Positions 46,087-57,427 of a DNA stretch of 64,000 bases are shown here, in pieces. This DNA is from Odiellus spinosus (lineage: Eukaryota; Arthropoda; Arachnida; Opiliones; Phalangiidae). Both the position numbers and the translations under genes were made by a program. Under the pieces are notes generated by a model, which saw nothing but the letters and a program-made list of their open reading frames with translations, had not been told where the DNA came from and did not search any database. The stretch spans positions 8,907,210 through 8,971,209 of the forward strand of contig OY987225.1 of NCBI GenBank assembly GCA_963920705.1, written 5' to 3'. How positions within the stretch are numbered: the first letter of the stretch is position 1; each line of letters begins with the position of its first letter.

Positions 46087-48211
46087 ATGAAAAGGCGGAA
46101 TTTTTATATTTCAAAAAGACAAAAAATAAGGGACGTGTCTGAATCTGTTAGAGAAATTTTAGAACAATCTTCCGAACAAAATTCTGTAGAATTACAAGAT
46201 TGTGATCCGTCTCTTTCCTCAAACTTAGAAGTTGAAAATTATGCATGTAATGTTGATGAAGGCCAACCCAGTAAGAGTCATGTTGATGAAGGCCAACCCA
46301 GTACGAGTCGTGTTGAGGGAAGCGTACCAGGTTTCAATCCTGCTGAACTAAATAAAACATTTTTTTTGGGAGCATCAACATCTGATTGTGATTCATTGGA
46401 ATCTGATGAAGATATCTTCGAGAGAGACATAGATTCAAGCTTTGATGAAACTTCAAGCAACGATTCAGACCATGAACTACCTAGTTTTGAAGATAGTTTA
46501 AAACAGTGGGCATTGGAACACCAGATAAGCCATGAAGCCTTTAATAAACTCCTTAGAATTTTGCACCCCTATCATAATTCTCTACCGATTGACTCTAGAA
46601 CAATCTTGGATTCCAATCTTCGGGAAGCCTTAGTAGTTGATATATTAGAAAATGGAGAGTATTATCACCTAGGTCTTGCTGAAGGGATTAAATTTAAACT
46701 TAATTCTGGTTTGAAAGACAAATTAAAGAGGGTTCTCAAGCTTTCATTTAACATTGATGGAATCCCAATTCAGAAAAGCACTGGATTGCAATTTTGGCCA
46801 ATTTTAGGTCGTTGTACTACTACTAATGATGTTGAACCCTTTGTCATTGGCCTTTTTTGCGGTAATGAAAAGCCCAAAAAATTGGAAACATACCTTAGTA
46901 AATTTGTTAGTGAAATTAAAGAGTTGCTTGAGGTTGGATTACAATTTAACAACAAACATTTTCAAATTGATCTTGGCCCTTTTATTTGCGATGCGCCAGC
47001 TAAAGCATACTTCAAAGCCATTGTGAATCACAACAGTTACTTTGGATGTGATTATTGCACACAAAAGGGAAATTATTTCACGAAAGTAATTTTTGACACA
47101 TTTGATGCCCCACTAAGAACTGATCGAAGTTTCCGAGATCAAGAACAAAAGCAGCACCACACGGGAGACTCACCATTGATGGCATTACCAATAGATATGA
47201 TATTGAATTTTCCTATTGATCCTATGCATTTGGTCTTTCTTGGTTGCGTTAAAAGAATTATTAATAATCTAACAACACCAAAGTCTAAAGTCAAACAACG
47301 TCGGCAAGTTATTGATGAGTTGTCTGAAAAAATTCGAAACTGGTCGAAATACGCTCCTCAAGAATTTTCGAGAAAACCAAGGGATTTTTCTGAAGTTAAA
47401 AAGTGGAAAGCAACTGAATTTCGACAATTTCTTCTATACACGTCATGTTTTGTTTTTGAAAATACATTGCCTAAAATTTTTGTGGATCATTTTCGACTTC
47501 TCCACTGTGCTATTTATATTTTGTGCCAAGAATCACCGGATGCAGAAATGATAACATATGCAGAGACACTTTTACAGGAATTTGTAAAATCTGCTAAAGA
47601 CATATATGGTCGTGGAATATATGTGTATAACATACATAATCTAATACATCTAGCTGCTCATGCTAGAGTATATGGTGGTTTAGAGAGCTTTTTCTGCTTT
47701 TCCATTTGAATCGTATCTTGGAAAGTTAAAAAAACTAGTGCGAAGCCCAAACAGACCCCTTCAGCAAGCTATAATAAGACTGCATGAATTAAAATCATTG
47801 AAAAAAGATTTCTCAAGTGAGAAGAATATTGACATTGTGGTGAAAGCGAGTCACACTGGTGGGCCAATACTTGATATTAAGGGAGGTGTCGAGTATAAGA
47901 AACTGATAAAAAATGATTTAATTTCCACAACTAAAGCAGCTGATGCTTATTAAAAACTTTCTAGCGGTTTAGTTGTTAGAATTCTGAACTTCGTAAAGAA
48001 AAATTCCATTGTTCATGTGATAGGCAGATGTTTTAGAAAAGCCGAAAGTGGATATGATTATCCCTGTGATTCGATATTGCTTGGCATTGAAGTGCTCTCT
48101 GACTTATCTCCGATAAATAAGTATCTTGGTAGTGATATCACTCAAAAATGCTATTTCCTACCTACATCAGACTCTTCGGGAATTTCTGTTCCACTTCTAC
48201 ATAGTTCTTAA
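46087..48211 (+). pseudogene. TNP2/CMC-type transposase pseudogene
   Basis: I take the start at 46087 (MKRRNFYISKRQK), just after a TTTCAG acceptor-like word; the frame is open from 45883 but that part is repeat DNA. After an acidic serine-rich region comes the DDE-type core: FNIDGIPIQ with D near residue 224, FICDAPAKAY with D near 302, a GCDYCTQKG zinc-like pair, and IDPMHLVFLGCVKRII with D near 378, then YNIHNLIHLAAHARVYGGLE. This matches the Transposase_21/DUF4218 layout of EnSpm/CACTA (CMC) elements. A one-base change in the T/C-rich run at 47689-47705 ends the frame at 47709, where the expected AFPFESYLGKLKKLV continues in the next frame. A second lesion lies near 47950. The tail runs to 48211. 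Confidence 0.75.
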
Positions 48212-48329
48212 GGATTATTTATTATTAAGCTTTTATCAGTCAAACACTGGTGTCGGGAAAACTATTACCACAGAAACTATACTAAGTAAGGACGGTTCGT
48301 CTATTTCTGGTTACAGATATTAAACAAAA

Positions 48330-51300
48330 ATGTACAAAGTGGTTGAATTTAAACCGACGATTCCTGGTGGCTTGAAAGAGGTTGGTGTCATAAACAAAAC
48401 TTGGATGGCACCTAAAGGGAATAAGTGTTACTGGCCACCTTATCGTACTCAAGATAGAGTTGATAAGGCTTGCACCACAGGAGAAATTCCTGTTGACAAC
48501 TGGACTTTGTATGAAATAGACAGAGTGCTTTATTCGACTGGTATGTTGCACTTCTCTTTTTTGTATTAAGGCACGTATTCAATCAAGATTATTTTGGCTA
48601 AGATTCAAGCTTTTGCGTCAAATCAAAGTGGAATTTTAAATGAAGCTTTTCATTTAACCCTTCATGTTATCAGGCTTCGAGTGGCAGAGAAGCAAATGTC
48701 TAAATAGATTTCATGTAAGATTCTCTTGGAAAAGCTAAAGCAGAAGCTAGAAAAAGTTGATTGAAAACGGGGCTTATGGCTTAAAATCACTCCTACCTGT
48801 GAAAAAGTAGATACCACGAAGTTTTTATTAATTTGAACCAGCAGTATTAAATTATTTTTAAATATATGAACAGACGACTACAAAATTGCAAAAAAAAAGG
48901 AACGGGACTCTGTAGTTTCATCTGACGTTGGAGACACGGATGCTGAGGAACTTGTTATAAAGAAAAGAAAATTTCAATCTAATCAAATGTATGAAGATGT
49001 CTCTAATCTTTCAACAGACTCAGAGAATGATGGTAATTTTTAAGTTCATTTACGTGTAATTTAAGTGCACGTTTTGAAAAAAAAATATTCCTTTAGACAC
49101 TGGGAAAAAAACAGTCGTTCTTCCTTCATTACCACTTTTTCCATCAAAAAGTAAGTTTTTAACATGCTTTTATTAAAAAAATCTAATAATTTTTTTATTA
49201 ATTTAAATATATTTGTTATACCCTGAAAGAGGCTTCAGCTGCAGCATCTCAGAAAGACACACTAAAAACTGCTTCAACATCACCGAAAGATAAACTAAAA
49301 AGTGCTTTACCATCGCCCAACAAACGTAAACAAAAACCTGGTTTTACATCCTTCAAAGAGCAGACGGTTTATAACAGCAATAAGACGAGTACACAATCCA
49401 TTCCCAATGAGCCGTCTACTATGGAGAAAGATTTGAATGTTTTGTCACTTGCTCAAAATTATTTGGATAACAGAAGTGATATTTTAGGTAAATTTTAATA
49501 ACTCTGATAATAATTTCATTGTCAACAAGTTTCGATACGGGCTTATTAATTTAAAAAATTAATTGGGCTACTAGTATAAGAATAATTGCGAAGATAACAC
49601 ATGATTAAATAAAAATGACATGAAAGAGTTTCAAACTTAAGCTCGTTATTAAATCGAATATAATTTCCGTTACAAAAATCTTAAAAATTCAAATTTTATT
49701 GTTATTGTTTTTAACAACGCGGGCTTTAAATTTTTTTATGAATATTACATTTATGTTAAGCCAGATTAAGTTAAATTAGGTTAAATATTTAAATGTATTG
49801 TTAAAACCAATATCCATAAAATTGGTAAATAAGATTTTTCAAAAATATAAATTATATCAGATTGAAAAACGAACCACGATTCGAAACTGTGTCCTGTCAT
49901 TTTTATAATTAAAATCTGTGTTTTTGTTTCTTAGCACGTTAATACAAAAGTTTTGTCCAAAAAAAATGGTATTTTAAACACTTATCACTCTTAGTAATTT
50001 TTCCACCAGTTTACAATAAGAATCTATTTCTGTAGCTATTCATTCTTTAAGAGCCCGTGGTGTATGAGAGAAATCCTTGAAAATTGTCTTCCATAAATAT
50101 GTAAGTCAGATGTCGATGGGAAATTTAGACTATTGTCTGCTTGACATTACAGTTGAACTATATAAGGATGACAATTTTCAGGTGGTTGGATATTTTTTTG
50201 AGGTGTGGGTTCCTTCATGCGGTAATTTTTTTTCTTATTTAAATCCGTCAGAATTGGACTCTAATAACTCGGGAAATGAGGATGGCTCCCGTAAAAACCT
50301 CGAAACTACAAATGAAAGAAATAATCAAAGCTCGAGTCCATCATTATTGAGCAGTGACTCCAGGTTGGGGTTTAAAAGTCCAAATTCGAAAACTGGTACT
50401 TGGAATATAACGCCTCGAAGACCTAACCCTAACCCAAGCACTTTAAGAACATGTCAATTATTTTCTAATTAAAGGAAAAATCGCCTTTTGCTGGAAAGCG
50501 CTCTTTAAAATTTCTGCAAGGAATTTCCAATTGATTTTCTTTAATTTATTTTTAGTTGACGAACCATCATTCCGATTGCTTCAATATATCAAGAAAGGTG
50601 TGGACTTAAATACTTCAATGTTAAATAAGCTGCTGGTTGAAAATAACCCAAAACAGTCCAAAAATGAACTACCTGAAGATGTAGTATTACCACTAGATAG
50701 TATGGACAAATTAGACTACTTAGAAACGTTCGTTGCTTCCAAACCAAATCAGTTGTTACTGGTAAATATAATTCCGTAGCTAGTGTAATTTTAATAACTC
50801 ATCCGCTTCTGCTACTACACATATCTAATATCTTTTTCATTTAATATTTTAAGATCTCATATTTGGGCGGCCTTGGTGGCAGAGACCTTGGTGATTGCGT
50901 GAGAAGAATATTTTCGGGCCTCATGACTGACGCTGTTGCCAAAATGTTTAACTGGGAAGGACGTCATGGCAAGCGTCCTTTTAAAGATCTCAAACTAAAA
51001 GACTTATTAATTAGTAAGTATATTATTATCAGAGTTAAAGCAAACCTCAATTGTCATAAGTAGTCTGAGATTTAAAAAAAAAATAGCATGAACAAATATA
51101 AAAATTCTCGATTGGCTATGTAAAGCTAAATCTTAAGTTTTCATTATTTTGCATCATTTCATGATTTTCTCAAGAGAATCATTTCAAAAGAGCATTTCAG
51201 TTTAAAATAAGCTTCTTAACGGGAGAATAAATTCTCGCAACAAGTTTACTATTAATACTTTACAGTTTAAAATAGGCCTAATTCACTAGTAGGCAAATAA

Positions 51301-52024
51301 CAAACTTGAAAATAATAAATTTCTCAGGTTTATGTTGATTCATGAAGGGTTTGGTATCTTGTCATGAACGAGTCTTTAGCTAATCACGCAAGTAGCTCAA
51401 GCTTTTATCCCAAAAGGTTGTTTTAATCTAGGTTGAGAGGAGACTCGTAATCAACGAAATTTTAAACTCTCTGTGGATGATTGTTAAGCCTACTTTTTAA
51501 GTAATTTGTTTTTCGTCTTAGTATTTGTTATTTGTGAACAAAGTATTATACAATTTAGAAGATAGTTTTTGATATGATATCACTATTTAGATTGGTTTTT
51601 TTAAAGGGGTCGAATGCACACAGGAAAAATATGTTTTTTCTAATAGCTTTAGACTATTTAAACATACCTAAAAAGATATCAAAACGCACCAAAGTTTTAG
51701 TTTGTAATTCCCGGTTAATTATTAACGTTGAAGGAATATCATATTTTTAAAGGAGTAAATTATTAAAGCCAATGAAATTCCTTTAAAATTATGCTTGATC
51801 CAAATGAGAGGTTTGTTTATTTTCTTTTGCAATAAATTATAATTCAATAATCCTAATTTGTTTAATTTTCAGATTCAGTTAGATCAAATTTACGTTTCAA
51901 AGAAGCGACTGAGGCAGATGTTGAAAAACCCATGAAAGAATGGTTGAAACAAGCTAGTACTAGATTGAAAAGGAAAGCAATAAATAATGAAGCTCAACCA
52001 GTTACCAGTGATGACCACACTTAA
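48330..52024 (+). CDS. DUF4806-type protein, seven exons, intact
   Basis: Exons: 48330-48540, 48874-49032, 49097-49150, 49230-49487, 50556-50761, 50854-51013, 51873-52024. All six introns are GT-AG, phases agree, and the total is 1200 nt (399 codons and TAA) with no stop. The N-terminal exon (MYKVVEFKPT, NKCYWPPYRT) is typical of this family. Middle exons are Lys/Ser/Thr-rich and probably disordered. Exons 5-6 hold the conserved DUF4806 region (LDYLETFVASKP, then YLGGLGGRDLGDCVRRI and TDAVAKMFNWEGRHGKRPF). It lies 118 bp after the transposase remnant on the same strand. In animal genomes this pair often travels together, so it may be the element's second gene. Its molecular role is unknown. 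A 131-codon open frame in intron 4 (50077-50472) could be an alternative exon. Confidence 0.75.
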
Positions 52025-52849
52025 GCTACATCACTAAAGTATTCGTGGAATTTTTATTTTAAATCAATAACTCTTGAGAGCGAAATAAAAAAACTTTTTT
52101 TTAAAAATAAGACAGTGACGTGATTCAAACCAATTCTTTTGATTGCATTGTAAGCTCTAGGCGTTCATTTTCTCTCTGAAAAAGGTTTTGCACCAACGAT
52201 TCTTTAATGACTAAGTGTATATAAATAGAAAAAAAAGATAAACTAACATGCACGACATTTAAGAATCATATTTCATTGCCAATCAGTAATTAAAAACATT
52301 TATTAAATTAATGGTAAAAAACCTCAGAATTGAATAATTGATTCTAGTACTTATGTGGCATACTTATACACAAAACCTCTGAAATTTGCAAATGTGTGTT
52401 TGGTGTTAATTTAACACATAACCAATCAAAAATGCTCCCCCTAAGACTCGATAAAATGATTAAAAGAAACTTACAACGTTATCGCACTCTATAGCTTGTA
52501 AAGATTTTACTAAGCCAAAGGTCTTGCGGCTTCTGATCGATTAAATAGCCTACATTTATCTAAATGCTAAAAAATTAATCTGTAGAGGGTTTTATCTTAA
52601 GTCAGAAAATATTTCTCAGATAATTTTATTGCAAATTTTTTCAGTTGAATGATTAAAAAGTTTCGAAATTTCATTCTTCACCCTCCTAGCTTTTTAGTTT
52701 GTTAGAGGAATCCCCTTTAAAATGAACCGAATTTATCAAAACTTTCGTTGACCAATTAAAAATATTAATTGGTGTATAAATTAAACTTTCTACTATACCT
52801 ATTTAACTAAAAGTGCGGAGACTTTAATTTAATTTGAAAAACTGCTAAT
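52025..52849. other. Gene-free AT-rich stretch after the DUF4806 gene
   Basis: It contains AATAAAAAAAC near 52083, a plausible polyadenylation signal for the upstream gene. No inverted copy of the CACTATAGTGACTTAGG terminus was found here, so the right end of the transposon-like locus is not located. Confidence 0.5.
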
Positions 52850-53350
52850 ATTGTCAAGTAGATAAGAGTTTAAAGGTAAACATGGGAAAAATGGTTCACC
52901 TTTTGAATTAATTTTTGGAATCACCGTGCCAAAAAACGTATTCCAGAATGATTTCTGAATTTTTAGACACATTTTTTGGTGTTTAAATTTATTTATAAAG
53001 TTTGGTACAATTTTAATTTTATTAAATATTAAATCGGACCAATCATATTGTAATGTCGTAACATTAAAAGAATACGACGGCATTTGAAGCTTAAGGTCTT
53101 GCCCATTAAACGGGGGCCTATTATTTTAATGTTACACATTGCAAACACAATTAAGCGATGAAATTGTATGATTGGTTCGAAATTATATTAACTAAAATTC
53201 CAATTTTTTAAACTTTTCAAATTTATTTAAACATCAAGGAACTTTCTAAAATTTTTGGAAAATTCTCGAGTATGTTTTTTGGCATGGTGATTCCGAAAAT
53301 AAATTCAAAGGGTGTACCATTTATAACTCTCAAGTGTCCCTTTAAAACTT
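52850..53350. repeat. About 500-bp foldback repeat
   Basis: The left arm (about 52880-53060) contains GGAATCACCGTGCCAAAAAA; the right arm (about 53150-53345) contains its mirror TTTTTTGGCATGGTGATTCC. Further words (CGGACCAATCATA and its mirror) pair towards the centre. Divergence between the arms is substantial, so it is older than the other palindromes. The minus-strand frame at 52829-53083 is repeat DNA. Confidence 0.65.
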
Positions 53351-53360
53351 AAATATCTTG

Positions 53361-53450
53361 AAGCAGCAATGCATAAAAATAATTAAGTACATATATTGAA
53401 AGTTTAAAGCAGCAATGTATAAAAATAATTAAGTAAATATATTGAAAGTT
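53361..53450 (+). repeat. 45-bp tandem duplication
   Basis: Two adjacent 45-bp copies contain AGCAGCAATGCATAAAAATA and AGCAGCAATGTATAAAAATA respectively. They differ at a few bases only. Confidence 0.85.
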
Positions 53451-53619
53451 AAGTTCTGTGAATTAATAAATATTATTAATTTTATTTGGTTTTATATCTA
53501 ATGATAGAAAAACTAATATAAGACGAAAAATTAAGAAATTGATTTAGAAATAATTTTATGTAGTGGGTTATATCAAAGATTTTCACATCTTCAAGGGTGA
53601 CCACTGACCAAGTGCTTTA

Positions 53620-54405
53620 AAACGACGAGGCTGTTGACTGACGGCGCTCACACGTTTTCAAATTTATCTCGATCGATTTGAAAGCTTTTAGCGGACGTCG
53701 GCTTTGAAACGTGTCAAACTCGTCGATTCACGGCGTTAACATGTTTCCAAGCTGACGGCGAATGACGAAGTTGACACGTTTGAAAGATGTCGGCGGACGT
53801 CGGCCTTGAAACGTATCAAAGTCGTCGATTGACAGCGTCAACACGTTTCAAACCTGGCGAAGGACGACAAATTTGACACGTTTAAGATTTGAGCGGACGT
53901 AGGCTTTGAAACGTGTCAAAGTCGTCGACTGACGGCGTTAACACGTTTCAAACTTGTCGATGGACGACGAATTTGACACGTTTGAAAGATGTCGGCGGAC
54001 GTCGGCCTTGAAACGTGTCAAATTCGTTGACTAACGGCGTTAACACCTTTCACATTTGTCGTCGGACGACAAATTTGACACGTTTGAACGATGTCGGTGT
54101 TACACGACTTTGATACGTGTTAATGTCGTGAGCTAACGGCGTTGACATGTTTCAAAGCTGTCGTCGGACGACAAATTTGATACGTTTCAACGATGCTGGT
54201 GTTTAGACGACTTTGATACGGGTTAAAGTCGTGAACTAACGGCGTTTCAAAGCTGTCGGCGGACGACGAAGTTGACACGTTTGAAAGATGTCGGCGGACG
54301 ACGCAGTTGACACGTGAAGGAAGGTCTACTTTGAAACGTATCAAAGCCGTCGACTGACGGCGTTAACACGTTTGAAAGATTAAGCGATTCTTCAACGTCA
54401 AAAGC
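53620..54405 (+). repeat. Satellite array, about 105-bp unit, GACGTC-rich
   Basis: About seven units are built from TTTGACACGTTTGAAAGATG, GTCGGCGGACGTCGG, TTGAAACGTGTCAAA and CGACTGACGGCGTTAACACG. Units vary in length (about 95-120 bp) and contain many internal inverted words (for example ACACGTTT and AAACGTGT). The GC content is clearly above the surroundings. No gene; the minus-strand frame at 54120-54344 is an artefact of the repeat. Confidence 0.8.
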
Positions 54406-55275
54406 TTACGTCGATGCAACACGGTGATGTTTGGTTATAATATAAAATAAAAACACCGTGTTTTGGGATGTCAAAACGCGCGTTTTCACAACGTCAACAG
54501 CATACATTTTAAAAACGTTATAAAAGTCGTCAATTGTAAACGTTTTCGAAATAAGTGTTTACGACGTCAATGCGACACGGTGATGTTAGGTAATAAAATA
54601 GTATAAAAACACCGTGTTTTGGGGTGACAAAACGGGCGTTTTCACAACGTCAACAATACACATTTTAAAAACGTTAGAAAAGTCGTCAATTGTAAACGTT
54701 TTCGAAATAAGTGTTTACGACGTCAATGCGACACGGTGATGTTAGGTAATAAAATAGTATAAAAACACCGTGTTTTGGGGTGACAAAACGGGCGTTTTCA
54801 CAACGTCAACAATACACATTTTAAAAACGTTAGAAAAGTCGTCAATTGTAAACGTTTTCGAAATAAGTGTTTACGACGTCAATGCGACACGGTGATGTTA
54901 GGTAATAAAATAGTATAAAAACACCGTGTTTTGGGGTGACAAAACGGGCGTTTTCACAACGTCAACGATACACATTTTAAAAACGTTAGAAAAGTCATCA
55001 ATTGTAAACGTTTTCGAAATAAGTGTTTACGACGTCATAGCGACACGGTGATGTTAGGTAATAAAATAGTATAAAAACACGGTGTTTTGGGGTGACAAAA
55101 CGGGCGTTTTCACAACGTCAACGATATACATTTTAAAAACGTTAGAAAAGTCGTCAATTATAAACGTTTTCGAAATAAGTGTTTGCGACGTCATTGCAAC
55201 ACGGTGATGTTTGGTAATAAAATAGTATAAAAACACCGTGTTTTGGGGTGACAAAACTGGCGTTTTCAAAACGTT
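54406..55275 (+). repeat. Satellite array, exact 156-bp period
   Basis: CACGGTGATGTT begins at 54420, 54576, 54732, 54888, 55044 and 55200, a constant 156-bp step. Each unit also has AAAACACCGTGTTTTGG, GGGCGTTTTCACAACGTC and ATTGTAAACGTTTTCGAAAT. Copies are nearly identical and only the edge copies differ more, so the array is young or homogenised. It abuts the 105-bp array and shares its ACGT-rich vocabulary. Confidence 0.95.
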
Positions 55276-55289
55276 TTTTAATGATCGAT

Positions 55290-57089
55290 TTTCAGTTGCA
55301 AATCCATCCGATTTCAACGGTGTTTACACCAATTTGAGCTACATGGGTTCTATGGCATACATTTCCTTTTTTTTAACAATTATTCTTGTTAAATAATTTA
55401 TAAAAGAAGTTTATTTTCCATGGTTTTTAAACTTTAAACACCGTTGGAAAAGGCTTTCTCTGAATTCTCTCCCCCTATAAACCCGTATTTCCGTTATTGA
55501 ATATTTCTCCTCTATAGAGGGCGTTAGTATTTCGCTGTTTTAGTTGGTAGACGCGTTTTAGAGAAAAGGAATGTCCTTGATTTATCATTTCTTGGCCCAT
55601 GGAATATGAAATATCGAATTGGTACAGTTTATCTGATGCAAGGCTTACCTTAATAGTATCGAGGTCTTTCGAGGATCAGACTTCCTAGGACTATATGCTC
55701 TGGCTTGACGAACAGATTATTGAATTAGATACTCGGGAGAGTTTAAAACCTTTATCATGATCTCGTAACACATTCTCTCCGCGAAATATTCGTCGATTTT
55801 ATTTATTTCGAGCCTTCGTTCGCTTGGCTGCCATTTTAGCGGAAGTGTAACGAAGGTCGCTACCTAGCGATTTTTATTTGAAATAAGATTGAAGCCGCGA
55901 AATTCAAACGCGTATTTTTACTAGTATTTGTATGTTGAAGCCTATCAATTCTAAAAATGATCTAAAAACGCTGAATTATAGAAATTATGGATGTTTTTAC
56001 TTCGTTCGATAAGAGTTACCGATAGCAAATACCCTGTTGTTAAGTTATCGGGTGGTTATCGTATCTTGCGCTCGATAATTTCACGTTTGGAAGTTAGAGA
56101 ATACCATTTTTTGATAACTTATCACATTTACGATAAAACCGGAGTTATCGTATGTGTGTGCATGATAAAAAAGTTAGAGAATTGCCCCCAATGCCCTTTT
56201 GCCCTCGCCCCTCAATGATATGAACTCAGTCTCAGACAACATAATACAGTTCATATTGTGGGTCCAGGATAGGTTTAGAATAAATTAGAAATATCTTAAA
56301 GTCGAACTTTCCTAAAGTGAGTAGGTACTACACACCAGTGATTCTAAAATCACCATGTCAGCCGGCAGAAAATGCGATGCTATTTGGTATAGTTTCACCA
56401 AGAAAAAGCATAAATTTATTCCCATGAAAATCCCAAAAATTAATAAGAATTCAAAAAAAAAATCAACAACCCCATCTTGTCGTAAACAATTGCAACAATC
56501 GGCATTATGTAAACAAATGGGCATAGCTCGGGGTTTTGAACAGCTTATTTTTGTTAAATGCCGGGATTTATACCCCCACTGTATCACGATTCTCCATCAG
56601 GAATTTTTTTCAAATGTGTATTTTTTCCCGTTGATTTGTGTGGCACATTTAACTAGTGCCCAGGATTCTCTGCAGGTTATTCCCCGCTCTCGAATTGTAG
56701 TAGAATAAAATTCCCCTATTTCGAGTTGATCATGTTAAGTTGCCATTTCTGGCGTTATTTATACTGTTTTGAAAACATAGTCAGGTCTCGGTGGGGAACC
56801 ATTCTCTGAAATAGCTCAAACTGTTCGCAATAATACTCACACTATTCTTCGCGCATAATTTTTTGGCCCTTCGTGTTTCTAGACTGCCTGTTTTCGTTTT
56901 TATTTTTTTTTTGAAGTTACGTATGGTGACCTGGTGACAGTGTTTGTGCACACATATTAGTTGTAGGTTTTTTTTTCTTGCCTAAAATATTTTGTACTGT
57001 TTTGCGAGTTATTAAAATTGGATTACTCCTGGTTTTTGTTTCGCTTTTTTTTTTCCCCGAGGGTCTTTCCTTTTTGAAGGGCGGGTTAT
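55290..57089. other. Mostly gene-free stretch
   Basis: No complete gene is supported. The only coding-like piece is the BED-like frame at 56355-56708, listed separately. CTCTATAGAGGGCG near 55512 is the type of word found in many arthropod repeats. Other frames (for example 55991-56218) show no family features. Confidence 0.45.
56355..56708 (+). pseudogene. Possible BED-finger-like fragment of a hAT transposase
   Basis: The frame begins MSAGRKCDAIWYSFTKKKH, which resembles the start of BED zinc fingers at the N-terminus of hAT transposases (GRK-D-VW-x-F). The following lysine-rich stretch contains cysteines but not the CxxC...HxxxC/H ligands needed for a working finger, and the rest resembles nothing I know. 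It may be a decayed fragment or chance. Confidence 0.22.
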
Positions 57090-57427
57090 TGTAAGGGGGT
57101 GCTTCTTACCAGAAGAAGGAAAGTCCCTAGGTGTTCTTTTATCTAGACTTCATCGTGGCCAAGCACTAACTGAGCACCAACCCTGTATTTCACACTTGGG
57201 TTAGAGGGCGCTACAGACAACTCCTTAAGTCACGTGATTAGACGTTAATAAGGAATGGTATATAAAGAAGATCTAGAGTATTTTGAAGGCAGTTGGCGGG
57301 AGGCTGGGTACCAGGATCTCCCGTTTATTTATGTTTTTAATTAACATATCTTGTAAAGTTCATTTTAGAAAATAAGTTGGTTGTGTTAAACAGCACCATT
57401 ATTATTTTAATTTAGCCTATTAACAGC
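57090..57427 (+). repeat. LTR-like segment with TATA box
   Basis: It begins TGTAAGGGGG (compare TGTAATGGGG of the LTR at 29506), has AGAGGGCGCTACAG near 57204, a strong TATATAAAG at about 57258-57266 and an AT-rich end. The right end is uncertain (TTAACA near 57425 is one choice) and no PBS is evident, so this is only a candidate solo LTR. Confidence 0.3.

Noticed and set aside
55054-55317. Minus-strand frame with an internal repeated peptide
   Set aside because: It is the translation of the 156-bp satellite.
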